From contig NW_020825493.1 of the NCBI RefSeq assembly GCF_003286085.1, forward strand, positions 87,626 through 151,625: a stretch of DNA of 64,000 bases. The letters are read 5' to 3'. Position numbers and translations under genes: made by a program. The stretch is from Drosophila persimilis. Lineage: Eukaryota; Arthropoda; Insecta; Diptera; Drosophilidae. The notes beneath the pieces were generated by a model. That model was given only the letters and a program-made list of their open reading frames with translations, did no database searches and had not been told where the DNA came from. This document shows, in pieces, positions 53,443 through 63,744 of the stretch. Within the stretch, counting starts at the first letter, position 1. Each line of letters starts with the position of its first letter.

Positions 53443-54763
53443 TGTAAGGAAGTTCTCAGGCCGAGGTACAGCTTCTCAGTCTGTCCAGGGCCCGGTCCCT
53501 CCCCACAGCAAAACTTGTTGTGTGAGGACCTAAGGGGAGCTCCGCTCGTGGCGAAAGCGCGCCCGTGGGGTGGGTCGTGGGACGGTCGGGCCTGGCCCGG
53601 CCACGGGGCATGGTTGAAGCCGTGCGTGGGGGCTGCAGAGACTTGCGTTGCGAGTCATGTATGGCGGGAGAAAAGGTTTGGATCAGGGATCGGATGGGTA
53701 TGGGAGAGGGGAGTCCAGCTTAGCAGATGCCGCATGATCCACGACTCACATCTGCGTCGCCAGGTCCCCAGGGCGAGGGTGTAGGAGAGGGAACCCGGCT
53801 TTGCGAATGCCGCGTGAATCCACGACTCACATCCAGCATCGCCGGGTCCCCCGGGGGAAAAGGTACAGGAGAGGAGGAACCCAGCTTGGTGAATGCCGCG
53901 TGAGCCACGACTCACATCCACTTCGCTGGGCCTCCCGGGGGGAAAAGGTACAGGAGAGGGGAAGCCCCGCTTGGTGACTGCCGCGTGATCCACGACTCAC
54001 ATCCACTTCGCTGGGCCTCCCGGGAAAAGGGAAGAGAGGGGGTGGGGGAGTGAGTGATTCCTACGGGCGAATGTTCTGAGACAGGTGGGTGGAGGTTGGT
54101 GTCTTTATTATTTTTGGCTCATTCCCCTACTTAAAATCCCGCGCCTGCAGCGGGGAAATAAACGCAAAGAAAAACTTATATTAAACCACATGTGTGCATG
54201 GATATGTAAAACTGTCTATGCCTGCCTACTGCACCGATCTGTTCCCCCCCAGAGCTCACATACGTGAGGTGGCTCACCCTTGTTTCCCTCCTTTGGGGTC
54301 CTGGTATCCTGCGGCGGGTCCTCGTCACGTCGGCTTATTTCGTACACTGCGTACTCACAACTTCTTTTTCTTTTTACACACCGCGGTCGCGGCTTATTTT
54401 CCGTCGCACAACCGGTCTTGTTCAGCCCTTGGAGATCACTCCCGAGTCTCGCCCGCGCTGGACCGTGCCAGGCCTCTGCTTTGTCTTTTTCCAGCTTCTC
54501 TGACGCTTCGTGGCTGCGCAGCTTCGGCTGTCGGCCTCGGCGGCGTGGGCGATCGGCTGCGTCTCTGTATTCTCTGCTTCGCCGTCGGCCCTTTCCTCGG
54601 CTGCGTGGGCGTAAGGCCGATCGGCGGCTTCTCTGCCGCTTCGCTCTCTTTCCTCTGTGTATAGCCGTTCTCTTCGTTGCGTTCTCTCTTCGCTGCGTGG
54701 CCGTCGTCTGCGTCTCTCTTTCGTGTGTGTATACTCTGTATTGTGGAGGCTTATGCCTTCACA
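53443..54763 (-). repeat. 5' LTR of the Osvaldo-like element
   Basis: 1321 bp. Differences from the 3' LTR that I found: one near 53515, two near 53538, one near 53644 and one near 53978. Same 83-bp repeat block at 53721-54030. Confidence 0.9.
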
Positions 54764-55930
54764 GTTCTGGTAATGAAGGGACGGAGGAAAAACGTTTGAC
54801 TTGCGCTTAGAGTTAACGAACGAATAGAATTTTTTAGGATCACTACGAAAGTTTCTACTACATTGTGAAAGGTAATGATTATAACACTGACTATTGACGG
54901 CAAGGAACAGAGAGCGAGCGGAGGAGTATAGAGCTAAAGCCAACGTGGAGCCCGACTTCTGGTACTTTTTAAAGAGCCGGGATTTATTATTTTTTAAGTA
55001 TGATAAATACTTGGAGAACCAAGGAGGCTTGGACGATACAGGTACAGTGATATCTGGAACAAACGTATTTAGGGCGGAGTAAATAGAACTATAAAACGAG
55101 TTAACAGTTGCATCTATGTTCGGTAATGAATAAAGAAACGACCAATCAACACGCGAGAGATGTAGATCTAAATCGATAAAGTTTGTTTTGCGAAAACACT
55201 TTATGTGACAAGGAGCCATGGAACTGTCAACACATCCAGATTGTGTACACTCCAGTGATATCAACAAAGTTGGATGGTAAGGATCTTCAGGGAGAGATAT
55301 TGGACTTGCTCTAGATACCGTAGCAAGAGAACCATCGTTAACAAAAACGAGGTCAAGAAGTCTGTCCCTCATGTTTTTAACGGCATTAATTTGGACAAGG
55401 GAACTATCCGTTAGCCCATTGATAAAGTCATTATGGCAATTGGGAAACAATAGGTTAGCGTCATCACAAGGCAGCCAAGAAAGAAATGGGAGGTTAAAGT
55501 CCCCCATGACAATAATTCGATCATGGCACCCTAATGCAGAAACAACAATATTAATTGCTGAGAGGTGGTGTAAGTAAAGCTCAGCATCAGACCTGGGAGG
55601 AATGTAAGAGCAGGTTAAATAGAAAAATGCGGAGCCAACACGAACTTTGACTGCAACAAATTCAATTCCGTGAATGTTATTAAATGGGAATAACTCAGAT
55701 GAGAAAACAGATTTAACTGCAATCAGAACCCCACCTGCAAAAGATGGGCGGTCCATTCTATAAATAGTGTAACTATCAATGAAAATTTCATGATCATTGA
55801 CAGAGGAGTTAAGCCAGGTTTCGGTAAACGCGATGGCATCGAAATCAATGGACGCGCTATTAGTATGAATTTGACGCAATTTTCCCAGCAAACTGCGAAC
55901 GTTCTGATATTGCATGGAAAAATAGTACAT
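54764..55930 (-). pseudogene. CR1-like ORF2, endonuclease part
   Basis: The ATG at 55930 overlaps the ORF1 stop as TGATG, an arrangement that favours reinitiation. APE-type endonuclease motifs appear in order: YQNVRSLLGK, FTETWL, YRMDR with GGVLIAV, YIPPRS, GDFNLPFLSW, LLDLVFVN and DPYHPTLL near residue 220. A linker follows that ends at about residue 388, where the Osvaldo-like LTR element is inserted. The half is open throughout. It continues at 44131. Confidence 0.8.
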
Positions 55931-56961
55931 CAGTTTTTTGGAGCATGTTCAGTTATTCTAGGATTCGAGTTCGAATCTTTGAGAAGGAACTCATGCACAA
56001 TTGTATGCTCAGGCCATATTGACGGTTCTAGAGAACGGGATAGTAAAGAATCAGGGAGAAGAATTTTAAATGATGATATGTTGCGCTTATGTTTAAATGT
56101 AAATTTAGTCACAACTATATCAACAGGCGAAGTGTTAAGTTTAGAGGAAAGATGTTGTTTAACATCCTCTGTTGTAGCCTCAGGAATAAGACGAGAAACA
56201 AATATTGCTTTCCGAGGGACCACTGCTCTAAGTTGAAGTCCCGAGCGAGATCGAGATGGTGGAGCCACTCCTAAAAGAGATCTCGGTCCAAGGGCAGAGG
56301 AATTGGCAGCAATGGTTGTAGCAGGAATTGGAGCAGAAATTGGAGCAGGAATTGGAGCAGGAATTGGAACAGGAATTGGAGCAGGAATTGGAGCAGGAGT
56401 TGGCAAGACGTCGTCAGCAACCAGCACACCCGCACTAGGAGCACTCACCGCGTCAGAAGTGACGGCCACATTGCTCGGTGTAAAGAACTCCGGAGCCACC
56501 GTTGGCGGATTTACAGACAACGGCGTGGCATGACTACACGGAAATGCTGCCGATGGATTAAGGTGGGAGGCAGGCGTACCAATCGGATTAGATTGCAAGA
56601 GATTGGTATCATTATGCGGAATTTTCCGTCTAGGCGATTCGCTCAAGAGTTTGAGCCCAAGAAACTGTGATTCAAGGGCAAGAAAATTCTCGTTGAGAGC
56701 AACAAATTGTTTCCGGACATCCAGAAACCCAGTTCGAGTCTGTCTCATAAATGTGCGCATTTCGGCCTCAATCTCCCGACAAGCCAGACATGACCAAGAC
56801 AGGCCCATGCGTTTCGAGATTAGATCATTCAACCGGCCAAAATTTCCACCACCAGCACATTTTATGTGGGCAAAATTGTCGCACAGCCAGCAGCTAAGAA
56901 ACGAATCACCAATGATAACACCACCGAATTCACATTTCTTTGCACTACAAACGATTGCCAT
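55930..56961 (-). CDS. CR1-like ORF1 protein with PHD-like finger
   Basis: Most likely start at 56961 (MAIVCSAKKC); the frame is open to 57057 but the extra 32 residues are hydrophobic and probably 5' untranslated. Cys/His ligands CSAKKC, CWLC, H-x2-C and CLAC give a C4HC3 PHD-like finger in the first 60 residues, as in CR1 ORF1 proteins. A short coiled coil follows, then a Pro-rich APIPAPIPVPIP repeat (about 56310-56410) and a C-terminal RRM-like region (AIFVSRLIPEATTEDVKQHL). It probably binds LINE RNA. Intact. Confidence 0.75.
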   Translation of the reverse strand: MAIVCSAKKCEFGGVIIGDSFLSCWLCDNFAHIKCAGGGNFGRLNDLISKRMGLSWSCLACREIEAEMRTFMRQTRTGFLDVRKQFVALNENFLALESQFLGLKLLSESPRRKIPHNDTNLLQSNPIGTPASHLNPSAAFPCSHATPLSVNPPTVAPEFFTPSNVAVTSDAVSAPSAGVLVADDVLPTPAPIPAPIPVPIPAPIPAPISAPIPATTIAANSSALGPRSLLGVAPPSRSRSGLQLRAVVPRKAIFVSRLIPEATTEDVKQHLSSKLNTSPVDIVVTKFTFKHKRNISSFKILLPDSLLSRSLEPSIWPEHTIVHEFLLKDSNSNPRITEHAPKN

Positions 56962-57510
56962 TATTGACAGCAGTAGAATCACTGTGCACGAATAATAAAA
57001 GAGCGGAGTTAGATCGCAGGTAAAGTAGGAGAGCAGACAGCAGAGCGAGCCAGACAATCAGCTGCAGCAGCAATAATTCAAAGCAGATGATCCAACGAAG
57101 TGCAGAAAACGAGCAGTAAACTCACCAAAGCAGAGACACAATAGAAAAGTCCACAGAGAGGGAGAGTATAAGCAATCCAGAGAGAGTGAGAGCAACAATG
57201 CGAGCAGCCCGCTTATGCTCACGAGAGAGTGTGGGCGATGCAAACGCTGATGCGCGAGAACAGTGCACACCGAAGAAGCGATAACGAAAAGCAGATTGAG
57301 CAAAAAAACAATAACAAATTGCCTGCACGAGTCCGATGCGTTACGATTGCAATATTGAATTTATATTAAACACTTGTTTACTAACAATACACTGGTGGTT
57401 AACACAAAGTAGAATCAAATTAAAGAGATGCGAAAATATATCAAAACAAAGTCACAACAATGTTGTATGATATTTAGGCAAAGGGCGGAGAATGCGGGAG
57501 CAAGAAAAAA
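56962..57510 (-). other. 5' untranslated region of the CR1-like LINE
   Basis: No gene. AG-rich on the plus strand up to 57260, then AT-rich. The boundary with the 412-like gag lies near 57510, obscured by the DINE that begins at 57511. Confidence 0.5.
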
Positions 57511-58159
57511 CGAGGGGGAACGTTGTGAGTTGCTGCGGACACCGCAACTCTACAGTTATACCCGATACTAAGTCAGTATGGCTCTCCTCCGGCAGACGCC
57601 GCTAATATTAAACGACACGACAAAGAGTGCGTGCGAGAGAGACAGAAAATCAGTCTGAGCGTGACGTCGGGCGCTGCGTAGCCACTAAAAATTGATTTCT
57701 TGCTTTTGGCTACAAAAATGATCCGATCTGATCCAGATTCGGCAACCGGATAGATATGGTCATTGTCTATGATTCTGCGTTTTTAGTTTACTCGATTTTG
57801 CAATATTGTGGATGCCACAGATTTTCGCCCTTTGTGGGGGCGGAAGTGGGCGGGGCAAAGTTTTGAAATATTTTTGTAGCAGTGACATATCACAGAAGTC
57901 TGGATCCAAAACATCGTTGCTCTAGCTCTTATAGTCTTTGAGCATTAGGCGCTGAAGGGGACGGACAGACGGACAGACGGACGGACGGACAGACGGACAG
58001 ACGGACAGACAGACATGGCTCAATCGACTCGGCTATTGATGCTGATCAAGAATATATATACTTTATGGGGTCGGAAACGATTCCTTCTGGACGTTACACA
58101 CATACACTTTTACCACAAATCTAATATACCCCAATACTCATTTTGAGTATCGGGTATAA
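57511..58159 (-). mobile_element. DINE-1/Helentron-type element, copy 10 (649 bp, internally deleted)
   Basis: Both ends intact. The two internal TTGTGGATGC-ACAGATTTTCG blocks are fused into one, removing about 460 bp. Same length as copy 12 but with the crossover at a different base. Confidence 0.9.
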
Positions 58160-59010
58160 AAACACAACCGGCTTAAGCAAGAGCTAGAAGCGAATGTCTC
58201 TGTTGTGAATTGGGCGGCTGTTTTGCCTTTTTGGCATACTTTTGCCATTTTAGCCTTTATAACATCTGATGACTCTCCGACAATAGTGTCTTGCAATTTC
58301 TTTATTATTGCGCTAATGGTGATTTCATCTTGTATTTTATACAATGTGGTTCCTATTACTTTTGATTTAATTACTTCTATAGCTAAATTTTCGTATGGCC
58401 CTTTCGTTAGATTGACCAATTTGACTGCCGTAATGAATCTTTGTAAATGGAGTTTCTGTCCATTAAATTCCGGAATGGCGTGCGAAATATCTTTGATATA
58501 TGCCCGTTGGGCAATTGTTTCGTCTGCCATTGTGGTTGGTTCTTGCCCAACCACGCTGTTTGCTGAACTAGTCGACGGTTTGTCGTCGTTCACCGGATGG
58601 TTCGATCTATTTGATCGAGAATCGTCTTCCGATATAATGATAATATTTTTTACATTCGGGGGCCTGGGACTTATTGGCCTTGATTCCGATTCTACAGCTG
58701 GTATATATGTCGCAGCTGTGCTTAGAAGATTTGGGATGTGTATGTCTAGATTGAATTTTTCTTTAAGGAATACTAATCGTTCCCTTAGACGTTTGAAGAC
58801 GTCTGTAGCTTGAAACCAATGTATATCAGTAAGTCTTTGTCTGTTCTCTAAAAAAAGTTCTCTGACCTCATTATATATGTTTACCAAATTAGTTGTATGT
58901 TTAATGACCGTACTATTTTGTGTAGGTCTGTTCTGCGTTAAGCATTTGTATGACTTATCGAATTCTGCTCTTAGAGTGCAAACTTTAGCGCAGATCGTAA
59001 GCCAGTCCAT
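58160..59010 (-). pseudogene. gag: gag N-terminal part of the 412-like element
   Basis: The ATG at 59010 (MDWLTICAKVC) opens a matrix-like helical region, an acidic Ser/Pro linker (EDDSRSNRSNHPVNDDKPSTSS) and a capsid start (IPEFNGQKLHLQRFITAVKLV, AIEVIKSKVIGTTLYKIQDE) closely similar in style to 412 gag. The frame decays after KTAAQFTTE and is cut by DINE copy 10 and the LINE. The middle of gag between here and the Asn-rich tail at 42455 is not found, so several hundred bases are lost. Confidence 0.75.
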
Positions 59011-59019
59011 ATGTGTTTG

Positions 59020-59349
59020 TTAATGTTGTCCATTCCGATTGGAAGACAATCTAACATTAGCAATCACAATTCTTCCTAGAATTTCATTTTCTATTATTTG
59101 GCTGTTTACGAGGATGCCGGGTATGGTTGATAATACGATACCCTTTTGTGTGGCATCACAATGAATTAGTGGTGAAAAGGGTAAATTATATTCGTTCATA
59201 TATGAGTATTCGAACTCGTATATGCTAATTGGATTGGGGAATGCGGCTAAGATTGCTTTAGCTCTATATTCGAAATTTTCATTCCTATCGTGGGTAGCCC
59301 TAATGGCTGCTGCTGTTCTACGGGACATTTTATTTTGTCTTTGTAACAA
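59020..59349 (-). CDS. small leader ORF 2 of the 412-like element
   Basis: 109 codons (MLQRQNKMSRRTAAAIRATHD..., ending SSNRNGQH), between the membrane ORF and gag. No domain recognised. The first residues overlap the end of leader ORF 1 in another frame. 412 is known to carry small ORFs between the 5' LTR and gag, and the position fits. Confidence 0.5.
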   Translation of the reverse strand: MLQRQNKMSRRTAAAIRATHDRNENFEYRAKAILAAFPNPISIYEFEYSYMNEYNLPFSPLIHCDATQKGIVLSTIPGILVNSQIIENEILGRIVIANVRLSSNRNGQH

Positions 59350-59675
59350 TGTATTAAAGGCGGGAATTCTACCTGAAGTGTACCCATGTACATGTATTCG
59401 AGCTCTATTATGCTCCTAGGGGTCGTTGAGACCAATTTATTTTTTTTTTTAACTCTATCTAAATTGTTTGCCCTACTCATATATCTCTTTTTAATTATCT
59501 TATTATGTTTTACATACAATGCTAAAAGGAATTGTAAAACACTGACAATGGTTAAAATCAGAAGTAATAACCAGAGTGCATTGAGATCATCCCTGTGGTC
59601 TATTATTTTGACATTATTGACCACATTGGCCGTATTGTCTTTGGTCTGATTATCGTCAGAACCGAACCAACCCAT
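59247..59675 (-). CDS. small leader ORF 1 of the 412-like element, membrane protein
   Basis: The frame starts MGWFGSDD, so an N-myristoylation-type Gly follows Met. One strong membrane segment (LWLLLLILTIVSVLQFLLALYV) at about residues 34-55 is followed by a basic stretch (KHNKIIKKRYMSRANNL). This resembles the small MGWFG-type proteins of the 412 group. 142 codons to 59247; the last third may be out of the original frame. Confidence 0.55.
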   Translation of the reverse strand: MGWFGSDDNQTKDNTANVVNNVKIIDHRDDLNALWLLLLILTIVSVLQFLLALYVKHNKIIKKRYMSRANNLDRVKKKNKLVSTTPRSIIELEYMYMGTLQVEFPPLIHCYKDKIKCPVEQQQPLGLPTIGMKISNIELKQS

Positions 59676-59722
59676 GGTGATGATTTTCTCTCAAAAATTG
59701 GTTTCTACAATGTTGGGATTTT

Positions 59723-60845
59723 TTATACCCGATACTCAAAATGAGTATTGGGGTATATTAGATTTGTGGTAAAAGTGGATGTGTGTAACGTCCAGAAGGA
59801 ATCGTTTCCGACCCCATAAAGTATATATATTCTTGATCAGCATCAATAGCCGAGTCGATTGAGCCATGTCTGTCTGTCCGTCTGTCCGTCTGTCCGTCCG
59901 TCCGTCTGTCCGTCTGTCCGTCCCCTTCAGCGCCTAATGCTCAAAGACTATAAGAGCTAGAGCAACGATGTTTTGGATCCAGACTTCTGTGATATGTCAC
60001 TGCTACAAAAATATTTCAAAACTTTGCCCCGCCCACTTCCGCCCCCACAAAGGGCGAAAATCTGTGGCATCCACAATTTTAAAGATACGAGAAAACAAAA
60101 AACGCAGAATCGTAGAGAATGACCATATCTTTTAGACTGCAGAATCTGAATTGGATCGTATTACTATTATAGCCTGCATCAAGAAAACAATTTCATTTTT
60201 TCTCGCCCTGTCTCTCTCTAACACACAGGTAGCATAGGAGGCTTTGCTTAGAGTAAAACATTAGCGCCTAGATCTCAGAGACTATAAAAGCTAGAGTAAC
60301 CAAATTTGGTATCCACACTCCTAATATATCAGACCGAGACGAGTTTGTTTCAAAATTTCGCCACACCCCCTTCCGCCCCCGCAAAGGATGCAAATCTGGG
60401 GATATTCACAAATCTCAAAGACTATTAACGCTAGAGTAACCAAATTTGGAATCCGCACTTCTCTTAGATCTCACTATAAAACGTGTATCTCAAAATTTCG
60501 CCCCACCCCCTTCCGCCCACACAAAGGACGAAAATCTGTTGCATCCACAGTATTGCAGATTTGAGAAAACTAAAAACGCAGAATCATAGATAATGACCAT
60601 ATCTATCAGATTGCTGAATCTGGATCAGATCAGATCATTTTTATAGCCAAAAGGAACAAATCAATTTGCAGTGGCTACGCAGCGCCCGACGTCACGCTCA
60701 GACTGATTTTCTGTCTCTCTCGCACGCACTCTTTGTCGTGTCGTTTAATATTAGCGGCGTCTGCCGGAGGAGAGCCATACTGACTTAGTATCGGGTATAA
60801 CCGTAGAGTTGCGGTGTCCGCAGCAACTCACAACGTTCCCCCTCG
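59723..60845 (+). mobile_element. DINE-1/Helentron-type element, copy 11
   Basis: Full-length plus copy with a longer GTCTGTCCGTC microsatellite (about 59870-59922). It lies in the leader of the 412-like element. Confidence 0.9.
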
Positions 60846-60882
60846 TTTTTTTTTTATGTCGGCCATTCTTTGTCTTTATTAA
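60846..60882. other. 37-bp spacer between two DINEs
   Basis: T-rich host sequence left between copies 11 and 12. Confidence 0.7.
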
Positions 60883-61531
60883 TTATACCCGATACTCAAA
60901 ATGAGTATTGGGGTATATTAGTTTTGTGGTAAAAGTGGATGTGTGTAACGTCCAGAAGGAATCGTTTCCGACCCCATAAAGTATATATATTCTTGATCAG
61001 CATCAATAGCCGAGTCGATTGAGCCATGTCTGTCTGTCCGTCTGTCCGTCTGTCCGTCCGTCCGTCTGTCCGTCTGTCCGTCCCCTTCAGCGCCTAATGC
61101 TCAAAGACTATAAGAGCTAGAGCAACGATGTTTTGGATCCAGACTTCTGTGATATGTCACTGCTACAAAAATATTTCAAAACTTTGCCCCGCCCACTTCC
61201 GCCCCCACAAAGGGCGAAAATCTGTGGCATCCACAATTTCGACGATACGAGAAAACTAAAAACGCAGAATCATAGACAATGACCATATCTATCCGGTTGC
61301 CGAATCTGGATCAGATCGGATCATTTTTGTAGCCAAAAGCAAGAAATCAATTTTTAGTGGCTACGCAGCGCCCGACGTCACGCTCAGACTGATTTTCTGT
61401 CTCTCTCGCACGCACTCTTTGTCGTGTCGTTTAATATTAGCGGCGTCTGCCGGAGGAGAGCCATACTGACTTAGTATCGGGTATAACTGTAGAGTTGCGG
61501 TGTCCGCAGCAACTCACAACGTTCCCCCTCG
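60883..61531 (+). mobile_element. DINE-1/Helentron-type element, copy 12 (649 bp, internally deleted)
   Basis: Intact ends and one internal block missing. The fusion point lies in the ACGATACGAGAAAACTAAAAA region, different from copy 10. Confidence 0.9.
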
Positions 61532-61689
61532 TTTTTTTTTTAAATTATCTGCTATTCGTTTATTCTTTTCAATAATAAAAAAAATTATTAAAAATTTTTT
61601 TTCTCTTGAACACACATATCTATTGACCCTTCCTTTTTTTTTTTTACTCTTTAAAATTTCATCAAAATAATTTTTTTTTTTATATATAT
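61532..61689. other. T-rich leader remnant
   Basis: Long T and A runs ending in TATATATATA, the target of the errantivirus that follows. No gene seen. Confidence 0.5.
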
Positions 61690-62284
61690 AGTGACATATC
61701 CATAATTCCCCACATCCCATACACATTATGTTTATGTACAATTCATCCACCCCATCCACACAAGTAACAGGACCCCACTCAAGAATCAATAACTGTTTCT
61801 TCCCATACTCCAAGCTAGGGCCCCCCATAATATAAACAATGGACCACATTGTTTCAGCAACATTAGAATCACGCCACTCTCGAGAAATCGATTCTTTAGA
61901 ATCACGCCACTCATGAGGACCAATCAAAGCTAGACATAAAACCAAGGAGTATCACATTCCTAGCTCCGTCATGTAATGCAACACCGATCGCCAGCAGTGG
62001 ATGCCTTTCATCAAAGCCGACGCATCCCCAAATATCGATCCAGGCACGTACGCCACCGACACGAAGATGCAGCCGAGGAAAGCAACGCCCGAAGCCAGAG
62101 TCGGGAGTTCCAAGAGAAGGGCTCATGGAAACTAGCCAGCAGCAGAGAGATCAGTTCCGTTTGAGACAAGCAGACCGAAAGTCAAGTCGGGGAATTCATT
62201 TAAATCTTGTGACATAAAGATATTTAAGTTTGTAAAATAAAAGTATTTTTTTAAAAACTTAAAATCGAGTTGCGGATATTTAAC
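61690..62284 (+). repeat. 5' LTR of a third errantivirus, plus strand
   Basis: Begins AGTGACATATCC next to a TATATATATA run and ends ATATTTAAC before the primer site; about 595 bp. ATCAGTTCCG (about 62149) is a typical errantivirus initiator, and AATAAAAG lies near 62237. The terminal bases match those of the 17.6-like LTRs at 2849 and 23436, but the body differs. Confidence 0.8.
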
Positions 62285-62302
62285 TGGCGCAGTCGGTAGG
62301 AT
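62285..62302 (+). other. tRNA-Ser primer binding site
   Basis: TGGCGCAGTCGGTAGGAT, plus strand, directly after the LTR. Confidence 0.9.
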
Positions 62303-62521
62303 TTCGTTTAAAATTAACACCTATATTTCGGTAATGGTCAGCTTGTGTAATTTATAATTACTGTGATCACGTAATCCCGGAATTGTTAATAAAATTGTGA
62401 AATCCGCCAAAGAACCTATGTGCTGCAAGCACATACGATTTGCAAAACTAATTTAAGTGAACTGAAGTAAGCGGAGATAGTGAATCACCAAGGACAGTGA
62501 AACACTTAATACAAAATCAAA
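62303..62521 (+). other. errantivirus leader, first part
   Basis: AT-rich untranslated leader. It is interrupted by DINE copy 13 and resumes at 63676-63744. No gene seen. Confidence 0.6.
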
Positions 62522-63675
62522 CGAGGGGGAACGTTGTGAGTTGCTGCGGACACCGCAACTCTACGGTTATACCCGATACTAAGTCAGTATGGCTCTCCTC
62601 CGGCAGACGCCGCTAATATTTAACGACACGACAAAGAGTGCGTGCGAGAGAGACAGAAAATCAGTCTGAGCGTGACGTCGGGCGCTGCGTAGCCAATGCA
62701 AATTGATTTGTTCCTTTTGGCTACAAAAATTATCTGATCTGATCCAGATTCAGCAATCTGATAGATATGGTCATTATCTATGATTCTGCGTTTTTAGTTT
62801 TCTCAAATCTGCAATATTGTGGATGCAACAGATTTTCGTCCTTTGTGGGGGCGGATGGGGGTGGGGCGAAATTCTGAGATATACGTTTTATAGTGACATC
62901 TTAAAGGAGTGTGTGCACCAAATTTGGTTACTCTAGCCTTAATAGTCTCTGAGATTTGTGGTTGCCTCAGATTTTCGTCCTTTGCGGGGGCGGAAGGGGG
63001 TGTGGCGAAATTTGGACAGGAAACGGTCAAGGTCCGATATCACAGGAGTGTGGATACCAAATTTGGTTGCTCTGGCTTTTATAGGTTCTGAGATCCTTGA
63101 ACTCATATTTTGCAATTGGCAAAACCGACCATGAAACCTGTGTGTTAGAGTGAGACAGAGCGAGAAAGAGTGAAATTGTTTTCGTGATTCTGGCTGTATT
63201 AACTATACGATCTGGTTCAGATTTTGCACTCTAGAAGATATAGTCATCTACTACGATTCTGCGTTTTTAGTTTTCTCGTATCGTCGAAATTGTGGATGCC
63301 ACAGATTTTCGCTCTTTGTGGGGGCGGAAGTGGGCGGGGCAAAGTTTTGAAATATTTTTGGAGCAGTGACATATCACAGAAGTCTGGATCCAAAACATCG
63401 TTGCTCTAGCTCTTATAGTCTTTGAGCATTAGGCGCTGAAGGGGACGGACAGACGGACAGACGGACAGACGGACAGACGGACAGACGGACGGACGGACAG
63501 ACGGACAGACGGACAGACGGACAGACAGACATGGCTCAATCGACTCGGCTATTGATGCTGATCAAGAATATATATACTTTATGGGGTCGGAAACGATTCC
63601 TTCTGGACGTTACACACATCCACTTTTACCACAAATCTAATATACCCCAATACTCATTTTGAGTATCGGGTATAA
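62522..63675 (-). mobile_element. DINE-1/Helentron-type element, copy 13
   Basis: Full-length minus copy of the same diverged subtype as copy 9, with the longest GACGGACA microsatellite in the window (about 63443-63530). Confidence 0.9.
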
Positions 63676-63744
63676 AAAACTTACAAGTGAACCAAAATAA
63701 AGTTAAAAACTACAACAAAACAAAACCCAATCAACACCAACAAC

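Larger units (their letters stand above)
44132..54763 (-). mobile_element. Osvaldo-like LTR retrotransposon, complete insertion
   Basis: LTRs of 1321 bp at each end (TGTAAGG...CTTCACA on the plus strand) differ at about five positions that I counted, so the insertion is young. The 4-bp target duplication GTTC stands at 44128-44131 and 54764-54767. Minus-strand order: LTR, lysine-type primer site, long leader, gag, protease, 93-bp repeat array, RT/RNase H, integrase, polypurine tract, LTR. It splits ORF2 of the CR1-like LINE, whose codons continue on both sides. Confidence 0.9.
42456..57510 (-). mobile_element. CR1-like non-LTR retrotransposon, split by an LTR element
   Basis: Minus strand. 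5' region (57510-56962), ORF1 (56961-55930), ORF2 endonuclease part (55930-54764), 10.6 kb insertion, ORF2 RT part (44131-42533), then a short 3' untranslated tail ending in a TAAATAAATAAATAAA run at 42456-42476. ORF1 with a PHD-like finger and the endonuclease/RT motif style point to the CR1 clade. Inserted in the Asn-rich part of a 412-like gag. Confidence 0.75.

Noticed and set aside
56303..56533. Gly/Ala/Ile repeat protein on the plus strand
   Set aside because: It is the antisense reading of the Pro/Ile repeat in the CR1-like ORF1.
63443..63530. GACGGACA tandem array taken as a possible CRISPR-like repeat
   Set aside because: No spacers; it is the GTCY microsatellite core of the DINE and varies in length among copies.
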